In this document: in pieces, positions 35,989-47,444 of the stretch | Position numbering within the stretch: the stretch's first letter is position 1 | Layout of the letters: the number at the start of each line of letters is the position of its first letter | Assembly (NCBI GenBank): GCA_031363945.1 | Contig: JANLVJ010000033.1 | Span: 124,001-188,000, forward strand | Length of the DNA: 64,000 nt | Direction of reading: 5' to 3' | From: JANLVJ01 sp031363945 | GTDB taxonomy: Bacteria > Bacteroidota > Bacteroidia > Sphingobacteriales > Sphingobacteriaceae | Position numbers and translations under genes: made by a program | Notes under the pieces: generated by a model | Seen by the model: only the letters and a program-made list of their open reading frames with translations | What the model was told of the DNA's origin: nothing | The model's database searches: none

Positions 35989-36726
35989 TCAGGTTGTCCG
36001 TTTACGATATTTAAAGTTCTGACCCAGATATAATCTGCGTGCCTCTTCATCATTTGCCAGCTCTTCAGGAGTACCAGATTTCAAAATCCGGCCTTCAAAA
36101 AGTAAGTAAGCCCTGTCAGTAATTGACAGGGTTTCATCTACATTATGGTCAGTGATCAGGATACCTATATTTTTGGTGATCAGCCTGGCAACAATACCCT
36201 GAATTTCTTCAACAGCTATCGGATCAACACCTGCAAAAGGCTCATCCAGAAGTATAAACAGCGGGTCTACAGCCAGACAACGCGCTATTTCAGTTCTTCG
36301 GCGTTCACCTCCTGAGAGTAAATCTCCACGGTTCTTACGCACCTTGTGTAAGCTGAATTCAGTCAGCAATGTCTCTAGTTTCTCGTGTTGTTCATCTTTT
36401 GACTTGCCTGTCATTTCAAGTATGGCAAGAATATTATCTTCAACACTGAGTTTTCTGAAAACTGAAGCTTCTTGAGCCAGATACCCGATACCCTTTTGGG
36501 CTCTCCGGTACATGGGCTCATTGGTTATATTCTCATCATCGAGAAAGATTTCACCTTCATTGGGCTTGATAAGACCAACGATCATATAAAAAGAAGTAGT
36601 TTTTCCAGCACCATTGGGGCCAAGCAAGCCGACTATTTCACCTTGCTTGACATGAAAGTTAACATGATTTACCACCATTCTTTTCTTGTAATATTTGACA
36701 AGATTCTTTGCGAATAATTCGGCCAT
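35989..36726 (-). CDS. lptB: LPS export ABC transporter ATP-binding protein
   Basis: The cytoplasmic ATPase of the LptBFG complex, powering lipopolysaccharide transport to the outer membrane. The 245 residues contain Walker [14 protein letters not shown] (36-48), the Q-loop region YLAQEASVF, signature [17 protein letters not shown], Walker [16 protein letters not shown] and the His switch ITDHNV, all in LptB-specific form. Start and the recJ stop overlap by one base (TAATG), so it is translated from the recJ transcript. Confidence 0.97.
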   Translation of the reverse strand: MAELFAKNLVKYYKKRMVVNHVNFHVKQGEIVGLLGPNGAGKTTSFYMIVGLIKPNEGEIFLDDENITNEPMYRRAQKGIGYLAQEASVFRKLSVEDNILAILEMTGKSKDEQHEKLETLLTEFSLHKVRKNRGDLLSGGERRRTEIARCLAVDPLFILLDEPFAGVDPIAVEEIQGIVARLITKNIGILITDHNVDETLSITDRAYLLFEGRILKSGTPEELANDEEARRLYLGQNFKYRKRTT

Positions 36727-38432
36727 TAATGGGTAGTTATTTTAAGGTCTTTAATTAGAAGCTGGATCGTAGTGTCACCATTCCATGAATTATTTTCAAC
36801 TGAGTAACAAAGATCAAATGACTTTTGGGCCTTCAGATCGGGGAAATACTCTTCCATATTAAAACCCAGGCAGGTATATTCAGTCTTATCATCGATGCGT
36901 AATTGGAATTTTAAATGCTTGCCGGCAATGAGTAAAGGCGAACCATGGCATTTCAGATTTTTACTCATGAATACTGGCTGATGATTACCTGGGCCAAATG
37001 GTGCAAACTGAAACAAAATACGGGTGAATTTACCGTTAAGAATTGTGGGTTCAATTAAATGATCAATTAGCAGATCGCGGATGAAGCCATCTTCATGCAT
37101 ACTTGCAGTTACAACCTTCTCAAATTCAAGCCTGAACTCATCAATTTTGTCAACATTCAAAGTCAGGCCTGCAGCAAATTCATGCCCCCCGAACTGTTCC
37201 AGTAGATGCTGGCATGATTCAATGGCTGCATAAATATTAAATCCGCTGACTGATCTTGCTGAACCGCTTGCTTTACCATCGCTACTTGTTAAAATTATAG
37301 TCGGGCGGTAATGCTTTTCAATTATTCTGGAAGCTACTATGCCAACTACCCCCTTATGCCAGTTGTCCTGATATAGAATGGTAGAATTCTTTTTCTCCCA
37401 ATCTGTTGTCTTTTTTAGTAATTCAAATGCTTGTTCGCTCATAGCTGCATCTTTCAGCTTACGGTCTGCATTACATACATTAATTTGATTGCTTAACGTT
37501 TTAGCTTCTTCAGGGTTTTTACTCGTTAAGAGTTTAACCACTAGGGTGGCTTTTTTCATTCGTCCTGCTGCATTGATCCGGGGGCCCAGTTGAAAAAGGA
37601 CTTCATTAAAGGTGATCTCCGAATTTAAACCTGCTGATTTTATAAGCGCTTTTAAACCCGAACAAGGTTTCTCATTAAGCTGCTTGAGCCCATAATAGGC
37701 TAGAATTCGGTTTTCATCACACACTTCTACCACATCGGCAGCGATACTTATTGCTACCATATCAAGGTAAAGACCGGTCGGCAGGGTAGCTAGCTTTAAA
37801 TGAGTAACCAGGGCTGTTACCAGCTTATAGCCGATACCGCAGCCTGATAGTTCTTTAAAAGGATAGGTTGAGTCTTCACGTTTAGGATCTAATACTGCAA
37901 TAGCTGCTGGCAGGGTAGCACCAGGTAAATGGTGGTCAGCAATTATAAAGTCAATCAGTATACTAGACGCATATTGTATATGCTCAATTGATTTGATACC
38001 GCAATCAAGGGCTATGATCAGGGTAATACCCTGTTCTTTAGCCCAGTCAATTCCAATAGTTGAAATGCCATAACCTTCAAGGTAGCGATCGGGTATATAG
38101 TATTGAACGCGCTCATATATACTTTTTATAAAACTATATACAACCGATACAGCAGTAGTGCCATCTACATCATAATCTCCATAAATCAGTATTTTTTCAT
38201 CCATTTTAATGGCGCTCTTGATTCTTTCGACGGCAAGTAGCATGTCATTCATCAGGAATGGATCATGTAGCTGGTCAAAGGCTGGCCTGAAAAACTGCCT
38301 TGCTTTAGCAAAGCTGTCTGCATTTCGGGCGCAAAGTAACGATGATAATTCATTTGCTACATTCAGCTCAACTGCCAGCTTTTCAGCCCGCTCAGGTTGA
38401 TGATCTTCCCTGAATACCCATCTTTTCTTCAT
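36726..38432 (-). CDS. recJ: Single-stranded-DNA-specific exonuclease RecJ
   Basis: A 5'-3' ssDNA exonuclease used in recombination and mismatch repair. In the 568 residues the DHH phosphoesterase motifs are [30 protein letters not shown] and VLDPKRED, followed by the DHHA1 motif [11 protein letters not shown] with [11 protein letters not shown], and the C-terminal OB domain ([13 protein letters not shown]). Complete, normal length. First gene of the recJ-lptB unit. Confidence 0.97.
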   Translation of the reverse strand: MKKRWVFREDHQPERAEKLAVELNVANELSSLLCARNADSFAKARQFFRPAFDQLHDPFLMNDMLLAVERIKSAIKMDEKILIYGDYDVDGTTAVSVVYSFIKSIYERVQYYIPDRYLEGYGISTIGIDWAKEQGITLIIALDCGIKSIEHIQYASSILIDFIIADHHLPGATLPAAIAVLDPKREDSTYPFKELSGCGIGYKLVTALVTHLKLATLPTGLYLDMVAISIAADVVEVCDENRILAYYGLKQLNEKPCSGLKALIKSAGLNSEITFNEVLFQLGPRINAAGRMKKATLVVKLLTSKNPEEAKTLSNQINVCNADRKLKDAAMSEQAFELLKKTTDWEKKNSTILYQDNWHKGVVGIVASRIIEKHYRPTIILTSSDGKASGSARSVSGFNIYAAIESCQHLLEQFGGHEFAAGLTLNVDKIDEFRLEFEKVVTASMHEDGFIRDLLIDHLIEPTILNGKFTRILFQFAPFGPGNHQPVFMSKNLKCHGSPLLIAGKHLKFQLRIDDKTEYTCLGFNMEEYFPDLKAQKSFDLCYSVENNSWNGDTTIQLLIKDLKITTH

Positions 38433-38498
38433 ATTTGTAAGCGTAGTCGCTATTGGGCTAAATTAATATTAATCTAATCAAGAAAATCTCAATTTCTA

Positions 38499-39275
38499 TT
38501 GAAAGCTTTTCCACTTTACGAAGGTTCTTATACTGTTGATGCAAGTAAAAAATTTGTACCCTTTGACCCTCTTACCCAGGATCCACTGACCCGTAAAGGG
38601 TCAGTTTTCGTGCATATTTATCCTTTTCTGATTGAAACAGCCGATGAACTGATCTTGCTTGATACCGGGCTCGGGCAGCTGAATGAAGATGGAGAGCTAA
38701 AATTACATGTAAATATTCGCAAGGCTGGCTATGACCCGTCTCAGGTTAGTAAAGTAATCATGAGCCATCTGCATAGTGATCATTCTTTGGGTCTCGTTAT
38801 TCCTGATGGTAATTCTTTCAGGCCGAGTTTCCCTGATGCTGATATTTATATACAGAAAAATGAACTCGCTACAGCCCTTGAAGATAGACCGTCTTCATAC
38901 CCCCGCCGGCAAGTGCAGTTTATAATAGATCATGCCAGGATTCATCTGCTTGATGAAGACGGTTCTATTTCACCCTCAATACAATATGAACTCAGCGGTG
39001 GTCATAGCCCTTACCATCAGGTTATTTATGTTGATTCGGGGTCAGACTATTATTTTTACGGAGGTGATGAAATGCCTGAAAGTGCCGCTGTCATTCGCAA
39101 TTATATTGCTAAATATGATTATGATGGGCGAAAAAGCCGGGATCTTCGGACCGGGTATTTCAAAAGGGCGTCTGAAGAAGGGTGGAAATGCCTATTTTAT
39201 CATGACTTCACATCAAGACCAATAGCAGGTATTGGACAAAATAATGATGCATCCTATAAACTGATCATACCTTAG
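38499..39275 (+). CDS. Metallo-beta-lactamase-fold hydrolase
   Basis: A 258-residue cytoplasmic MBL-fold enzyme with the zinc motif SHLHSDHSLG (the HxHxDH variant in which the first His-x-His is HLH), a further His in SGGHSPYHQV, and an aspartate in YFYGGDEMPES. The family includes lactonases and thiolesterases; the substrate is not identifiable. The start must be TTG at 38499-38501 because the next Met is the one before the zinc motif. Divergent from recJ by 66 bases. Confidence 0.85.
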   Translation: MKAFPLYEGSYTVDASKKFVPFDPLTQDPLTRKGSVFVHIYPFLIETADELILLDTGLGQLNEDGELKLHVNIRKAGYDPSQVSKVIMSHLHSDHSLGLVIPDGNSFRPSFPDADIYIQKNELATALEDRPSSYPRRQVQFIIDHARIHLLDEDGSISPSIQYELSGGHSPYHQVIYVDSGSDYYFYGGDEMPESAAVIRNYIAKYDYDGRKSRDLRTGYFKRASEEGWKCLFYHDFTSRPIAGIGQNNDASYKLIIP

Positions 39276-39379
39276 GTAGACGAAAAATCAAATTACAATG
39301 ACTTAATAATGGCCGCCCTATTAAATTATGAATGCCTGTTTGCTGCCTGAAGCTTCAATCTAAACACACCTATAAAATT

Positions 39380-39418
39380 AATATCCCCCAGATAATAGTA
39401 AACTGTCTGGGGGATATT
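39380..39418. terminator. Strong bidirectional hairpin terminator
   Basis: AATATCCCCCAGA (39380-39392) pairs perfectly with TCTGGGGGATATT (39406-39418): a 13-bp stem with a 13-base loop, lying between the convergent MBL and YceI genes. The flanking T-runs are short on both sides. Confidence 0.75.
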
Positions 39419-39456
39419 TAACATGAAACTGATTTTATAAGATAAGGGCCTGATAC

Positions 39457-40053
39457 TTACTTACTTTTCGCGGCATAGAGCTGGCTGATCTTAATCTTAA
39501 AATTTTTAAGATCTGGTTCTTTTGATTCAGGCTGTGATCCGGTTTTGAGTCCGAACTGAACGCCTTCAATCAGCATATCGGTACTTACAATACCCAACAT
39601 GCCGTCTTTTAGGGCTATAGCTATCTGCATTCTAACCGGGCGGGTATGCCCTTTAATCGTCATATTAGCTTCAAGCTCATATTGCTGACCAGATAGATGA
39701 ACAGCCTTGTTGATGATAAATCTGGCTCTTGGATAATCTGTAGTATTGAATAAGTTTGTTGATTTCAGTCTGTTCACCAGGATTGTATTCTGATCGACAT
39801 TTCTGATATCATTGTCAACAAGACTTTTCATGTCTAGTTCAAAATTTCCAGCTGTCAGCAAATTGTTCTCGATTGTAAAATTACCCCCTGTAAATAGGAA
39901 GCTACCTGAATGCATGGAACTGTTTTCCTGGCAATACCAGACAATCAGACTGCTGTCAGGAATCAACTTATAGTGCACTATTGGGGCAACAGGTTTTCTA
40001 AAAGAAAACAAAATCAATGATAGACAGAATGCCAAAATCAGGTTTGTACGCAT
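39457..40053 (-). CDS. YceI-family periplasmic protein
   Basis: A 198-residue exported protein with an N-terminal signal (MRTNLILAFCLSLILFSF). The YceI lipocalin-like barrel is recognisable: YKLIPDSSLIVWYCQ, FTIENNLLTAGNFELDMKSL, DNDIRNVDQ, RARFIINKA, and MTIKGHTRPVRMQIAI. Such proteins bind isoprenoid or amide-type lipids; the ligand here is unknown. It directly follows gcvP (10 bases) on the same strand. Confidence 0.88.
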   Translation of the reverse strand: MRTNLILAFCLSLILFSFRKPVAPIVHYKLIPDSSLIVWYCQENSSMHSGSFLFTGGNFTIENNLLTAGNFELDMKSLVDNDIRNVDQNTILVNRLKSTNLFNTTDYPRARFIINKAVHLSGQQYELEANMTIKGHTRPVRMQIAIALKDGMLGIVSTDMLIEGVQFGLKTGSQPESKEPDLKNFKIKISQLYAAKSK

Positions 40054-40063
40054 ACGCTAGATA

Positions 40064-42973
40064 TTAATGGGTTAAAACTTCTTCCTGATAAGATTCAACC
40101 GGAGGGCAAGAGCAAATAAAGACCCGATCGCCATAGGTTTCATTCACACGTGCGACTGATGACCAGAATTTATAATTCTTTATCCAGCTTAATGGATAGG
40201 CTGCTTTCGCACGGCTGTAGGTATGCTCCCACTGGGCAGCTCCGATTTCCATGGCAGTATGAGGTGCATTTTTCAATACATTATCAGTTTTATCAGCGAT
40301 ACCTTCTTCCACTTCTGTGATTTCATGACGAATACTTATCAGTGCATCAGCAAATCTGTCAAGTTCTTCTTTTGACTCACTTTCAGTAGGCTCAATCATC
40401 AGTGTGCCAGCCACCGGGAATGAAACGGTAGGGGCATGAAAACCATAGTCAATAAGTCTCTTGGCAATATCAGCAACTTCAATGCCAAATGATTTAAATG
40501 ACCTGCAGTCAAGAATCATCTCATGTGCGCAAAAACCATGATTACCTGCATAAAGTACAGGATAATGGGGCTCTAAACGTACTTTAAGATAATTAGCATT
40601 TAGTATGGCATGCTCTGTGGCTTTTTTAAGCCCTGCTTCACCCATCAGACAAATATAAGCATGTGAAATCATCAAGACCCCGGCACTACCCCAGGGGGCA
40701 GCAGCAACAGCAGGTATAGAATCTGGACCACCAGCCCCGGTAGTAGCATGTCCTGGTAAAAATGGTGCCAGGTGTTTTGCAACACCGATCGGGCCCATGC
40801 CTGGTCCACCACCACCGTGCGGAATACAGAATGTTTTATGCAGATTCAGGTGGCAAACATCTGCACCAATTGCTGCGGGTGATGTAAGCCCAACCTGTGC
40901 ATTCATATTGGCACCATCCATATATACCTGTCCACCATGCTCGTGAATGATCTGACAGATTTCTAAAATTCCTTCTTCAAAAACCCCATGAGTTGATGGG
41001 TAGGTGACCATTAAAGCCGCAAGATTATCTTTATGCTCTACTGCCCGTGCCCGCAGATTTTCTATATCAATATTTCCTTTTTCATCACAGGCAGTAACAA
41101 TTACCCTGAAGCCTGCAATTACAGCGCTCGCAGGATTGGTACCATGGGCAGAAGCAGGTATGAGCACCACATTTCTATGCGCTTCATTATTCTTATGATG
41201 ATAAGCCCTGATCACACGAAGACCTGTATATTCTCCCTGAGCACCTGAATTTGGTTGTAATGAAAAGGCGTCAAAGCCTGTAATACTGCAAAGGTATTCT
41301 TCTAATTCAGTAAAAAGACGCAGGTAGCCCGTAACCTGATCGGCTGGGGCAAAGGGGTGTAAATCTGCAAATTCAGGCCAGGTTACCGGAATCATTTCAG
41401 TGGTCGCATTGAGTTTCATGGTACATGAACCTAGGGCAATCATTGAATGTGTCAGTGATAAATCTTTTGCTTCCAATGCCTTGATATACCGGAGCATTTC
41501 ATGTTCGGTTTTAATGGTATTGAAAACCGGATGCTGCATAAACAGGGTTTTCCTGCTTATTTTTTCAGAAAATTCAAGTGCCTGGATACTGAGCTGGGTA
41601 TGGGTGAGTTTTGGTGTTAGATCACGGCCCAGACCTTTCACACGTCCGAAAATTGAAATGATTTCATTTACATGTTCAAGCGTGGTAAGTTCGTTCAGGG
41701 TTATAAAAATCAGGTTATCCTGATAACGGAAATTAATCTCCTTGTTTATCGCATCACTATGAATGACTGCTTTAAGATCTTTTCCATCTACGCAGATGGT
41801 ATCAAAATAAGGACCTTCAGAAACGTCAAAGTTTAATTCTTTCAGACCGATTTCTAGTAAAAGTGTATACCCATGTATCTTTCTGGCAATTCGCTTGATA
41901 CCCTCAGGACCATGATAGATAGCATACATAGAAGCCATAATAGCAAGAAGCGCCTGGGCTGTACATATATTTGAAGTGGCTTTGTCTCTTTTAATATGCT
42001 GCTCCCGGGTTTGAAGAGTCATTCTGAGTGCCTGATTGCCATGTCTGTCAATCGAGACACCAATAATTCTACCTGGCATCTGCCTTTTGTAAGCATCACG
42101 GGTAGCAAAAAATGCTGCATGAGGCCCGCCAAAGCCCATTGGAATTCCGAATCTCTGGGTACTGCCGACAACAACATCTGCACCCCATTCTCCAGGAGGC
42201 TTTAATAAACTCAGACTCATCAGATCAGCTGCAACAGCAATACTGATATTCTGTCTCTGTAATTCGGCTGATAATCCGGAATAATCTTCAATCAGGCCAC
42301 TTTTACCAGGATACTGCAAAAGCACACCGAAAATATTTTCTGTATGGGCTGCATCGCTTGCCTTACCAATCTTGATTTGTATGCCTAAAGGGGCAGAAAA
42401 GCCGATCAGTACATCAATCGTCTGAGGAAATACTTCATCAGAGATAAAGAAGGTTGTAGCACTGTTGTTTTTACGGACATTGAATAAAAGGTGCATGGCC
42501 TCGGCTGCTGCAGTTGACTCATCAAGTAATGAGGCGTTTGCCACTTCCATACCTGTCAGGTCGATAATCATGGTTTGAAAATTCAATAGTGCCTGTAACC
42601 TGCCCTGGGCAATTTCTGCCTGATAGGGAGTGTACTGGGTATACCAGCCTGGGTTTTCAAGAATATTGCGTTGTATAACAGGAGGCGTTATCGCAGGATA
42701 ATATCCGAGCCCAATATATGATTTAAAGATTTTGTTTTTTGCCGCAAGCTCTTTCAAGCCTGACGGACCGAACAAATAATCCCACTCACTTTTTGCTGCA
42801 GGTAACTTCATTGGCTGAGCCAGGCGTATTGCCGGTGGAACAGTCTGATCAATTAATTCTGCTATAGTTTCAAGACCGATAGTTTCTAGCATTGAGGCTG
42901 TTTTCTCTTCATCTAGTGAGATATGTCTACCTGAAAATGACTCCTGGTCAAACCAGTTATTCGATTCCAACAT
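40064..42973 (-). CDS. gcvP: Glycine dehydrogenase (aminomethyl-transferring), P protein
   Basis: The PLP-dependent P protein of the glycine cleavage system, decarboxylating glycine and loading the aminomethyl group onto lipoylated H protein. The 969 residues make the fused, single-chain form, not the split GcvPA/GcvPB. Motifs: [25 protein letters not shown] N-terminal region (in shorter pieces), [16 protein letters not shown] [20 protein letters not shown], and the PLP lysine in [16 protein letters not shown]. GcvT and GcvH are outside the window. It connects to lipA (lipoyl supply) and to kbl/tdh (glycine from threonine). Confidence 0.98.
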   Translation of the reverse strand: MLESNNWFDQESFSGRHISLDEEKTASMLETIGLETIAELIDQTVPPAIRLAQPMKLPAAKSEWDYLFGPSGLKELAAKNKIFKSYIGLGYYPAITPPVIQRNILENPGWYTQYTPYQAEIAQGRLQALLNFQTMIIDLTGMEVANASLLDESTAAAEAMHLLFNVRKNNSATTFFISDEVFPQTIDVLIGFSAPLGIQIKIGKASDAAHTENIFGVLLQYPGKSGLIEDYSGLSAELQRQNISIAVAADLMSLSLLKPPGEWGADVVVGSTQRFGIPMGFGGPHAAFFATRDAYKRQMPGRIIGVSIDRHGNQALRMTLQTREQHIKRDKATSNICTAQALLAIMASMYAIYHGPEGIKRIARKIHGYTLLLEIGLKELNFDVSEGPYFDTICVDGKDLKAVIHSDAINKEINFRYQDNLIFITLNELTTLEHVNEIISIFGRVKGLGRDLTPKLTHTQLSIQALEFSEKISRKTLFMQHPVFNTIKTEHEMLRYIKALEAKDLSLTHSMIALGSCTMKLNATTEMIPVTWPEFADLHPFAPADQVTGYLRLFTELEEYLCSITGFDAFSLQPNSGAQGEYTGLRVIRAYHHKNNEAHRNVVLIPASAHGTNPASAVIAGFRVIVTACDEKGNIDIENLRARAVEHKDNLAALMVTYPSTHGVFEEGILEICQIIHEHGGQVYMDGANMNAQVGLTSPAAIGADVCHLNLHKTFCIPHGGGGPGMGPIGVAKHLAPFLPGHATTGAGGPDSIPAVAAAPWGSAGVLMISHAYICLMGEAGLKKATEHAILNANYLKVRLEPHYPVLYAGNHGFCAHEMILDCRSFKSFGIEVADIAKRLIDYGFHAPTVSFPVAGTLMIEPTESESKEELDRFADALISIRHEITEVEEGIADKTDNVLKNAPHTAMEIGAAQWEHTYSRAKAAYPLSWIKNYKFWSSVARVNETYGDRVFICSCPPVESYQEEVLTH

Positions 42974-43024
42974 GCGTTGCTTTTAAATTAGATTGCAAAA
43001 ATAAATTATTTAAATTCCTTTTTA

Positions 43025-44074
43025 CTATTCCTGGCAGGTAATGGTATGGTCATTTTTTACAGCATGCAGGGTGCCGAATGATTTAATAGTAGTAAAACCA
43101 TTAATTTCAAGAAATTGTTCGAAATCATCAGAATATGACGATTCAATTGCAATAAGCAGGCCACCACTTGTTTGCGGATCAGCCAGTAAATGCTTTGTCC
43201 TGACTGATAGTGGGTTCACTTTATGGCCATAGCTGTCAATGTTTCTGATTGTACCACCCGGTATTGCACCTTGTTCAAGATACAGATCAACCATGGGTAA
43301 GAAAGGAATGGCCTGAAGGTGTATAGTAGCTTGCAGGCCACTGCCTTCACACATTTCAATAAGGTGACCGAGCAGGCCAAATCCTGTTACATCGGTCATG
43401 GCTTTTACATACGTAAGAGCTCCGGCTTTTTCACCGACTTTATTCAGCTTAATCATTGAGTCACGGGCAACAACTGCATCTTCAGGTGTTAAAATTCCCA
43501 TTTTCTGAGCAGTACTTAAAATACCTACTCCCAGCTTTTTTGTCAGATATAATTTACAACCAGCTATTGCCGTACTATTCTTTTTTATGTTGCTGAGCTT
43601 TACAAGTCCATTAACTGAAAGCCCGAATATGGGTTCCTGGCTATCGATGCTATGTCCACCGGCTAGAGTAATACCAGCCTCGGCACAAATAGCCCTGCTG
43701 CCTTCAAGAACCTGACGGGCAATACTGGCAGGTATTTTATGGACAGGCCAGCCTAGGATCGCAATCGCCATTAACGGACGACCACCCATAGCATAGATAT
43801 CACTAATCGCATTCGCAGCGGCAATTCTTCCAAAATCAAATGCATCATCAACAATGGGCATGAAAAAATCAGTCGTACTGATTATAGCCTCACCGGTACC
43901 CAAATCATATACAGCTGCATCATCACGGGTATCATTGCCCACCAGCAAATTTGGGTCTGCTTTCAACAGGTTATCACTGTGTAAAATTTCATTCAATATT
44001 TTGGGTGAAATTTTACAGCCGCACCCTGCACCATGGCTAAATGCAGTAAGTTTAATTTCAGTTTCAGTGAACAT
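43025..44074 (-). CDS. selD: Selenide, water dikinase (selenophosphate synthetase)
   Basis: Makes selenophosphate from selenide and ATP. The ~349-residue protein starting at [10 protein letters not shown] has catalytic Cys18 and Lys21 in HGAGCGCK, so the active-site residue is Cys, not selenocysteine. It also has the ATP-binding [22 protein letters not shown] and TGFGLLGHL segments. An upstream in-frame Met (44098) would increase the overlap with mnmH, so I prefer 44074. The gene follows mnmH and overlaps it by 11 bases. Because mnmH is the only selenium user in view, selenophosphate is probably used for tRNA; the absence of selA/selB here says nothing about the rest of the genome. Confidence 0.96.
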   Translation of the reverse strand: MFTETEIKLTAFSHGAGCGCKISPKILNEILHSDNLLKADPNLLVGNDTRDDAAVYDLGTGEAIISTTDFFMPIVDDAFDFGRIAAANAISDIYAMGGRPLMAIAILGWPVHKIPASIARQVLEGSRAICAEAGITLAGGHSIDSQEPIFGLSVNGLVKLSNIKKNSTAIAGCKLYLTKKLGVGILSTAQKMGILTPEDAVVARDSMIKLNKVGEKAGALTYVKAMTDVTGFGLLGHLIEMCEGSGLQATIHLQAIPFLPMVDLYLEQGAIPGGTIRNIDSYGHKVNPLSVRTKHLLADPQTSGGLLIAIESSYSDDFEQFLEINGFTTIKSFGTLHAVKNDHTITCQE

Positions 44075-45110
44075 CAGTCGTTTGGGATGAAAATTCAATT
44101 AATAACTTTGCTGAATCAGCAAAATTTAGACTGTTGAGTTTAAGTTGAAATAATTTAAGTGGATCTTTTTTACTTAATTGTTTGGTATACGACTTATCAT
44201 AATACGCAAGAGCAATCTCAAGTACCTGCAATGTCTTGTCATTTTCAATGGCTTCAATTGCCGTATTCATGATTTCAAGTCCCAGCCTTTTCTGAATCCG
44301 AAGAAAACGCTCTTTTAAAAATTCCTTATTCAGGTTTCCATACTGTCCCATCAAATGAGACTTACGAAGGCTGTCTGGTAAGATAACCTGAAATAGCAGA
44401 GCCGCTTTTAACTGTACCCATAAGGCTTGAGGTAGGGCAATATGTCCTATATTAATACATTCATCTTCAAACCATACAGGTTTTTGCGCATCCATCAGAC
44501 TGAGCTCAAGGCCAAGCCTGTTTTCAAAGTTTTCCTGGGTGGGTTGAATTAAATGACCCAGAGAGCCAAAGGCTGAACCTAAATGGGCAGCCAGCCCTTC
44601 AAGGTCAACCACCTGTTCACCCTGTTTTTTAAGTTCATACAAGATTTCTGTTTTACCGCTTCCGGTAAGCCCGCCCAGTGCATAAACAGTCAGGGGGCGA
44701 TCAAACTGCCTGATGATATGAGTTCTAAACGATTTATATCCGCCTTTAAGAGTAGAAACTTCAAAACCGCAGACGCTGAGTAGCTGGGCAAAGCTGGCAC
44801 TTCTCATACCACCCCTCCAGCAATGAATCAAGACTTTTCGACTTGGCGCTGCCTCTAAAGCGAGTAGGACGTAGCTGTTCAGCCTTGGCCCAACAAGTTC
44901 AAGACCTTTCATGACGGCAGACTGCTGACCATTAACCTTATAAAGAGTACCAATGATAACGCGCTCTTCATCACTAAAAAGGGGGATATTAATTGCCCCC
45001 GGGATATGCCCTTTTTTATATTCTGCCGGAGTGCGTACGTCCAATACGGGTATATCAGCTGAACTGCTTAAAAAATCAGTAATTCCTAAAATTTCAGGTA
45101 GTTTATTCAA
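44064..45110 (-). CDS. mnmH: tRNA 2-selenouridine synthase
   Basis: Converts mnm5s2U34 to the selenium form in tRNAs for Lys, Glu and Gln, through a geranylated intermediate. The 348 residues comprise a rhodanese domain ([20 protein letters not shown]) with catalytic Cys97 in HCWRGGMRS, followed by a P-loop domain (GLTGSGKT at 147-154). The start is TTG, overlapping the TGA of pdxJ as TTGA. Order pdxJ-mnmH-selD on one transcript puts selenophosphate supply next to its user. Confidence 0.95.
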   Translation of the reverse strand: MNKLPEILGITDFLSSSADIPVLDVRTPAEYKKGHIPGAINIPLFSDEERVIIGTLYKVNGQQSAVMKGLELVGPRLNSYVLLALEAAPSRKVLIHCWRGGMRSASFAQLLSVCGFEVSTLKGGYKSFRTHIIRQFDRPLTVYALGGLTGSGKTEILYELKKQGEQVVDLEGLAAHLGSAFGSLGHLIQPTQENFENRLGLELSLMDAQKPVWFEDECINIGHIALPQALWVQLKAALLFQVILPDSLRKSHLMGQYGNLNKEFLKERFLRIQKRLGLEIMNTAIEAIENDKTLQVLEIALAYYDKSYTKQLSKKDPLKLFQLKLNSLNFADSAKLLIEFSSQTTDVH

Positions 45111-45826
45111 GATGGTTCAAGCTGGTTACGGTATAAACGTATGGTATTTTCTAGACCTAGATATAACGCATCACATACAAGAGCATGACCAATTGATACT
45201 TCCAGCAGTTCAGGTATTTCTGTATAAAAGTATTTCAGGTTTTCCAGATCAAGATCATGGCCGGCATTCACGCCCATACCTAATTCGGCGGCCAGCCTGG
45301 CAGCATTTTTATAAGGAGCTATTGCCGACAGTCTGTTTTTCTTAAAGCCAAGGGCATAAGGTTCAGTGTAGAGTTCAATCCGGTCAGCACCTGTGGCAGC
45401 AGCCCCTTCTACCATCAGTTCATTGGGATCTACAAATAAAGAGGTTCGAATACCATTACGCTTGAGTTCAGTTATAATCTCCTTTAAAAGTGAAGCGTTT
45501 GCGATAGTATCCCAGCCTGAATTTGAAGTAATTGCTTCAAGAGCATCTGGTACAAGTGTACATTGAGCAGGTTTCACCGAAAGAACGAGCTTCATAAATC
45601 CAGGTTCAGGTCTCCCCTCGATATTGAATTCAGTTTTTAGTCTGGGAGCAAGATCATACACATCCTGATAGCGGATATGCCTTTCATCGGGCCTGGGATG
45701 AACGGTTATTCCCTGTGCACCGAATTCTTCACAATCAGCAGCAACCTTTAATAAATTAGGGTTGTTTGCACCTCTTGCATTTCTTATCGTGGCGAATTTA
45801 TTGATATTGACAGATAACTTGGTCAT
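45107..45826 (-). CDS. pdxJ: Pyridoxine 5'-phosphate synthase
   Basis: Condenses 1-deoxy-D-xylulose 5-phosphate with 3-amino-2-oxopropyl phosphate to pyridoxine 5'-phosphate, the last step of the DXP-dependent vitamin B6 route. The 239-residue TIM barrel has LSVNINKFATIRNARG, GAQGITVHPRPDERHI, CTLVPD and GMGVNAGHDL-type substrate motifs. First gene of a unit with mnmH and selD, overlapping mnmH by 4 bases. PLP users in the window are gcvP and kbl. Confidence 0.97.
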   Translation of the reverse strand: MTKLSVNINKFATIRNARGANNPNLLKVAADCEEFGAQGITVHPRPDERHIRYQDVYDLAPRLKTEFNIEGRPEPGFMKLVLSVKPAQCTLVPDALEAITSNSGWDTIANASLLKEIITELKRNGIRTSLFVDPNELMVEGAAATGADRIELYTEPYALGFKKNRLSAIAPYKNAARLAAELGMGVNAGHDLDLENLKYFYTEIPELLEVSIGHALVCDALYLGLENTIRLYRNQLEPS

Positions 45827-45880
45827 AAAATAATTCTTGCTTTCTCGGGTCTAAAGCCTGCTTGGACTGGCTTTAACGAA

Positions 45881-45907
45881 CAACAGGCGGAAGAAAGCCG
45901 CCTGTTG
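45881..45907 (-). terminator. Hairpin terminator after ahcY
   Basis: CAACAGGCGG (45881-45890) and CCGCCTGTTG (45898-45907) form a perfect 10-bp GC-rich stem with a 7-base loop, 23 bases past the ahcY stop. The following T-tract is weak on the minus strand. Confidence 0.6.
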
Positions 45908-45930
45908 AAAAATATGTAAAAAAATAACTA

Positions 45931-47238
45931 CTAGTATCTGTAGTACTCTGGTTTATAAGGACCCTCTTTTTTTACACCGATATAGGCTGCCTGATCTTCA
46001 TCTAAAATGTCAAGTTCAGCACCGACTTTTGCAAGGTGTAAACGCGCAACTTTTTCATCAAGGTGCTTTGGAAGAGTATATACTTTATTTTCATATTTAT
46101 CAGAATTATTCCAAAGCTCTAACTGGGCAAGAATCTGATTCGTAAATGAATTTGACATAACGAATGATGGATGTCCGGTAGCGCAACCAAGATTTACCAG
46201 ACGGCCTTCAGCTAGAACAAGAACATCTTTGCCATTCAGGGTATATTTATCAACCTGTGGCTTAATTTCAATTTTGCTGGCACCATGGGTTGAATTTAAC
46301 CATGCCATGTCAATTTCATTGTCAAAGTGGCCGATATTGCAAACAATGGCTTTATCTTTCATTGATTCAAAATGAGCCGGACGAACAATGCGGCAATTTC
46401 CTGTTGCAGTTACGATGATATCAGCACGCGGAATAGCTTTTGAAAGTTTTTGAACTTCAAAGCCATCCATTGCTGCCTGTAATGCACATATAGGGTCAAT
46501 CTCTGAAACGATTACACGAACGCCACAACTTGCAAGTGATTGTGCTGAACCTTTTCCAACATCACCATAACCTGCTACAACGGCTACTTTACCTGCCATC
46601 ATAACATCTGTAGCCCGGCGAATAGCATCTACAAGAGACTCACGGCAACCGTATTTATTATCAAACTTTGATTTGGTAACTGAGTCATTTACATTTATAG
46701 CTGGAAAAGGAAGAGTTGCTTCTTTGACCCGCTCGTAGAGACGGTGTACACCTGTGGTTGTTTCCTCAGAAACGCCTTTAATACCTTTCATTAAATTAGG
46801 GTAGTTATCAAGCACCATATTGGTAAGATCACCACCGTCATCAAGAATCATATTCAAAGGCTTGCGGTCTTCACCAAAAAATAAGGTTTGCTCTATGCAC
46901 CAGGTAAATTCTTCTTCACTCATACCTTTCCAGGCATAAACAGCGATACCTGCTGCTGCTATTGCTGCTGCAGCGTGATCTTGAGTTGAAAAAATATTAC
47001 ATGAAGACCAGGTAACTTCAGCACCAAGTGCAGTAAGTGTTTCAATCAAAACTGCTGTTTGAATAGTCATATGCAGACATCCAGCAATTCTAGCTCCTTT
47101 TAAAGGCTGCGATGCGCCAAATTCTTCCCGAAGAGACATCAGGCCAGGCATTTCAGCTTCTGCAAGTTCAATTTCTTTACGACCCCAGGCAGCGAGCTCA
47201 ATATCTTTTACCTTGTAATTAACTAATGTATCAGTCAT
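45931..47238 (-). CDS. ahcY: Adenosylhomocysteinase
   Basis: NAD-dependent hydrolysis of S-adenosylhomocysteine to adenosine and homocysteine, clearing the product of methyl transfer. 435 residues from ATG 47236-47238 ([10 protein letters not shown]). Motifs seen: [46 protein letters not shown], the NAD motif [13 protein letters not shown] and the C-terminal [10 protein letters not shown]. An upstream in-frame Met at 47259 was rejected because it precedes the natural N-terminus and lies in the -7 box region. It has an excellent promoter upstream and a GC-rich hairpin downstream, so it is monocistronic. Confidence 0.98.
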   Translation of the reverse strand: MTDTLVNYKVKDIELAAWGRKEIELAEAEMPGLMSLREEFGASQPLKGARIAGCLHMTIQTAVLIETLTALGAEVTWSSCNIFSTQDHAAAAIAAAGIAVYAWKGMSEEEFTWCIEQTLFFGEDRKPLNMILDDGGDLTNMVLDNYPNLMKGIKGVSEETTTGVHRLYERVKEATLPFPAINVNDSVTKSKFDNKYGCRESLVDAIRRATDVMMAGKVAVVAGYGDVGKGSAQSLASCGVRVIVSEIDPICALQAAMDGFEVQKLSKAIPRADIIVTATGNCRIVRPAHFESMKDKAIVCNIGHFDNEIDMAWLNSTHGASKIEIKPQVDKYTLNGKDVLVLAEGRLVNLGCATGHPSFVMSNSFTNQILAQLELWNNSDKYENKVYTLPKHLDEKVARLHLAKVGAELDILDEDQAAYIGVKKEGPYKPEYYRY

Positions 47239-47256
47239 ACGTTTCTTTTTACGCTG

Positions 47257-47288
47257 CAAAAATACAGCATTCTGTTAACAGTAACAAA
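47257..47288 (-). promoter_or_regulatory. Promoter of ahcY (best consensus match in the window)
   Basis: On the minus strand TTTG (47285-47288), 20 bases, then TATTTTTG (47257-47264), an exact fit to the Bacteroidota TTTG/TAnnTTTG promoter. Confidence 0.75.
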
Positions 47289-47397
47289 ATCGATCCTGCG
47301 AAAGTGTTTCAACAATGTTAGAAGTAATTGAATATGTATTTTGTTTGTCAGGCATTTGTCATTAATCTGCTTGTTTAGGATTCAGCAAAAAACAGGC

Positions 47398-47428
47398 TTT
47401 CTAATTACTAGTTATTAGCGTAAATTTG
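47398..47428 (+). promoter_or_regulatory. Promoter of the bacilliredoxin gene
   Basis: TTTC (47398-47401), 19 bases, then TAAATTTG (47421-47428), ending 16 bases before the ATG. The -33 box has one mismatch. Confidence 0.6.
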
Positions 47429-47444
47429 TAATTCAATTTAAATT

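Noticed and set aside
43025..44074. SelD as a selenocysteine-containing protein
   Set aside because: The active-site codon is TGT-type Cys in HGAGCGCK; no in-frame TGA.
44953..45345. 130-codon plus-strand frame across mnmH and pdxJ
   Set aside because: Antisense to two well-supported enzymes; composition typical for antisense of coding DNA.
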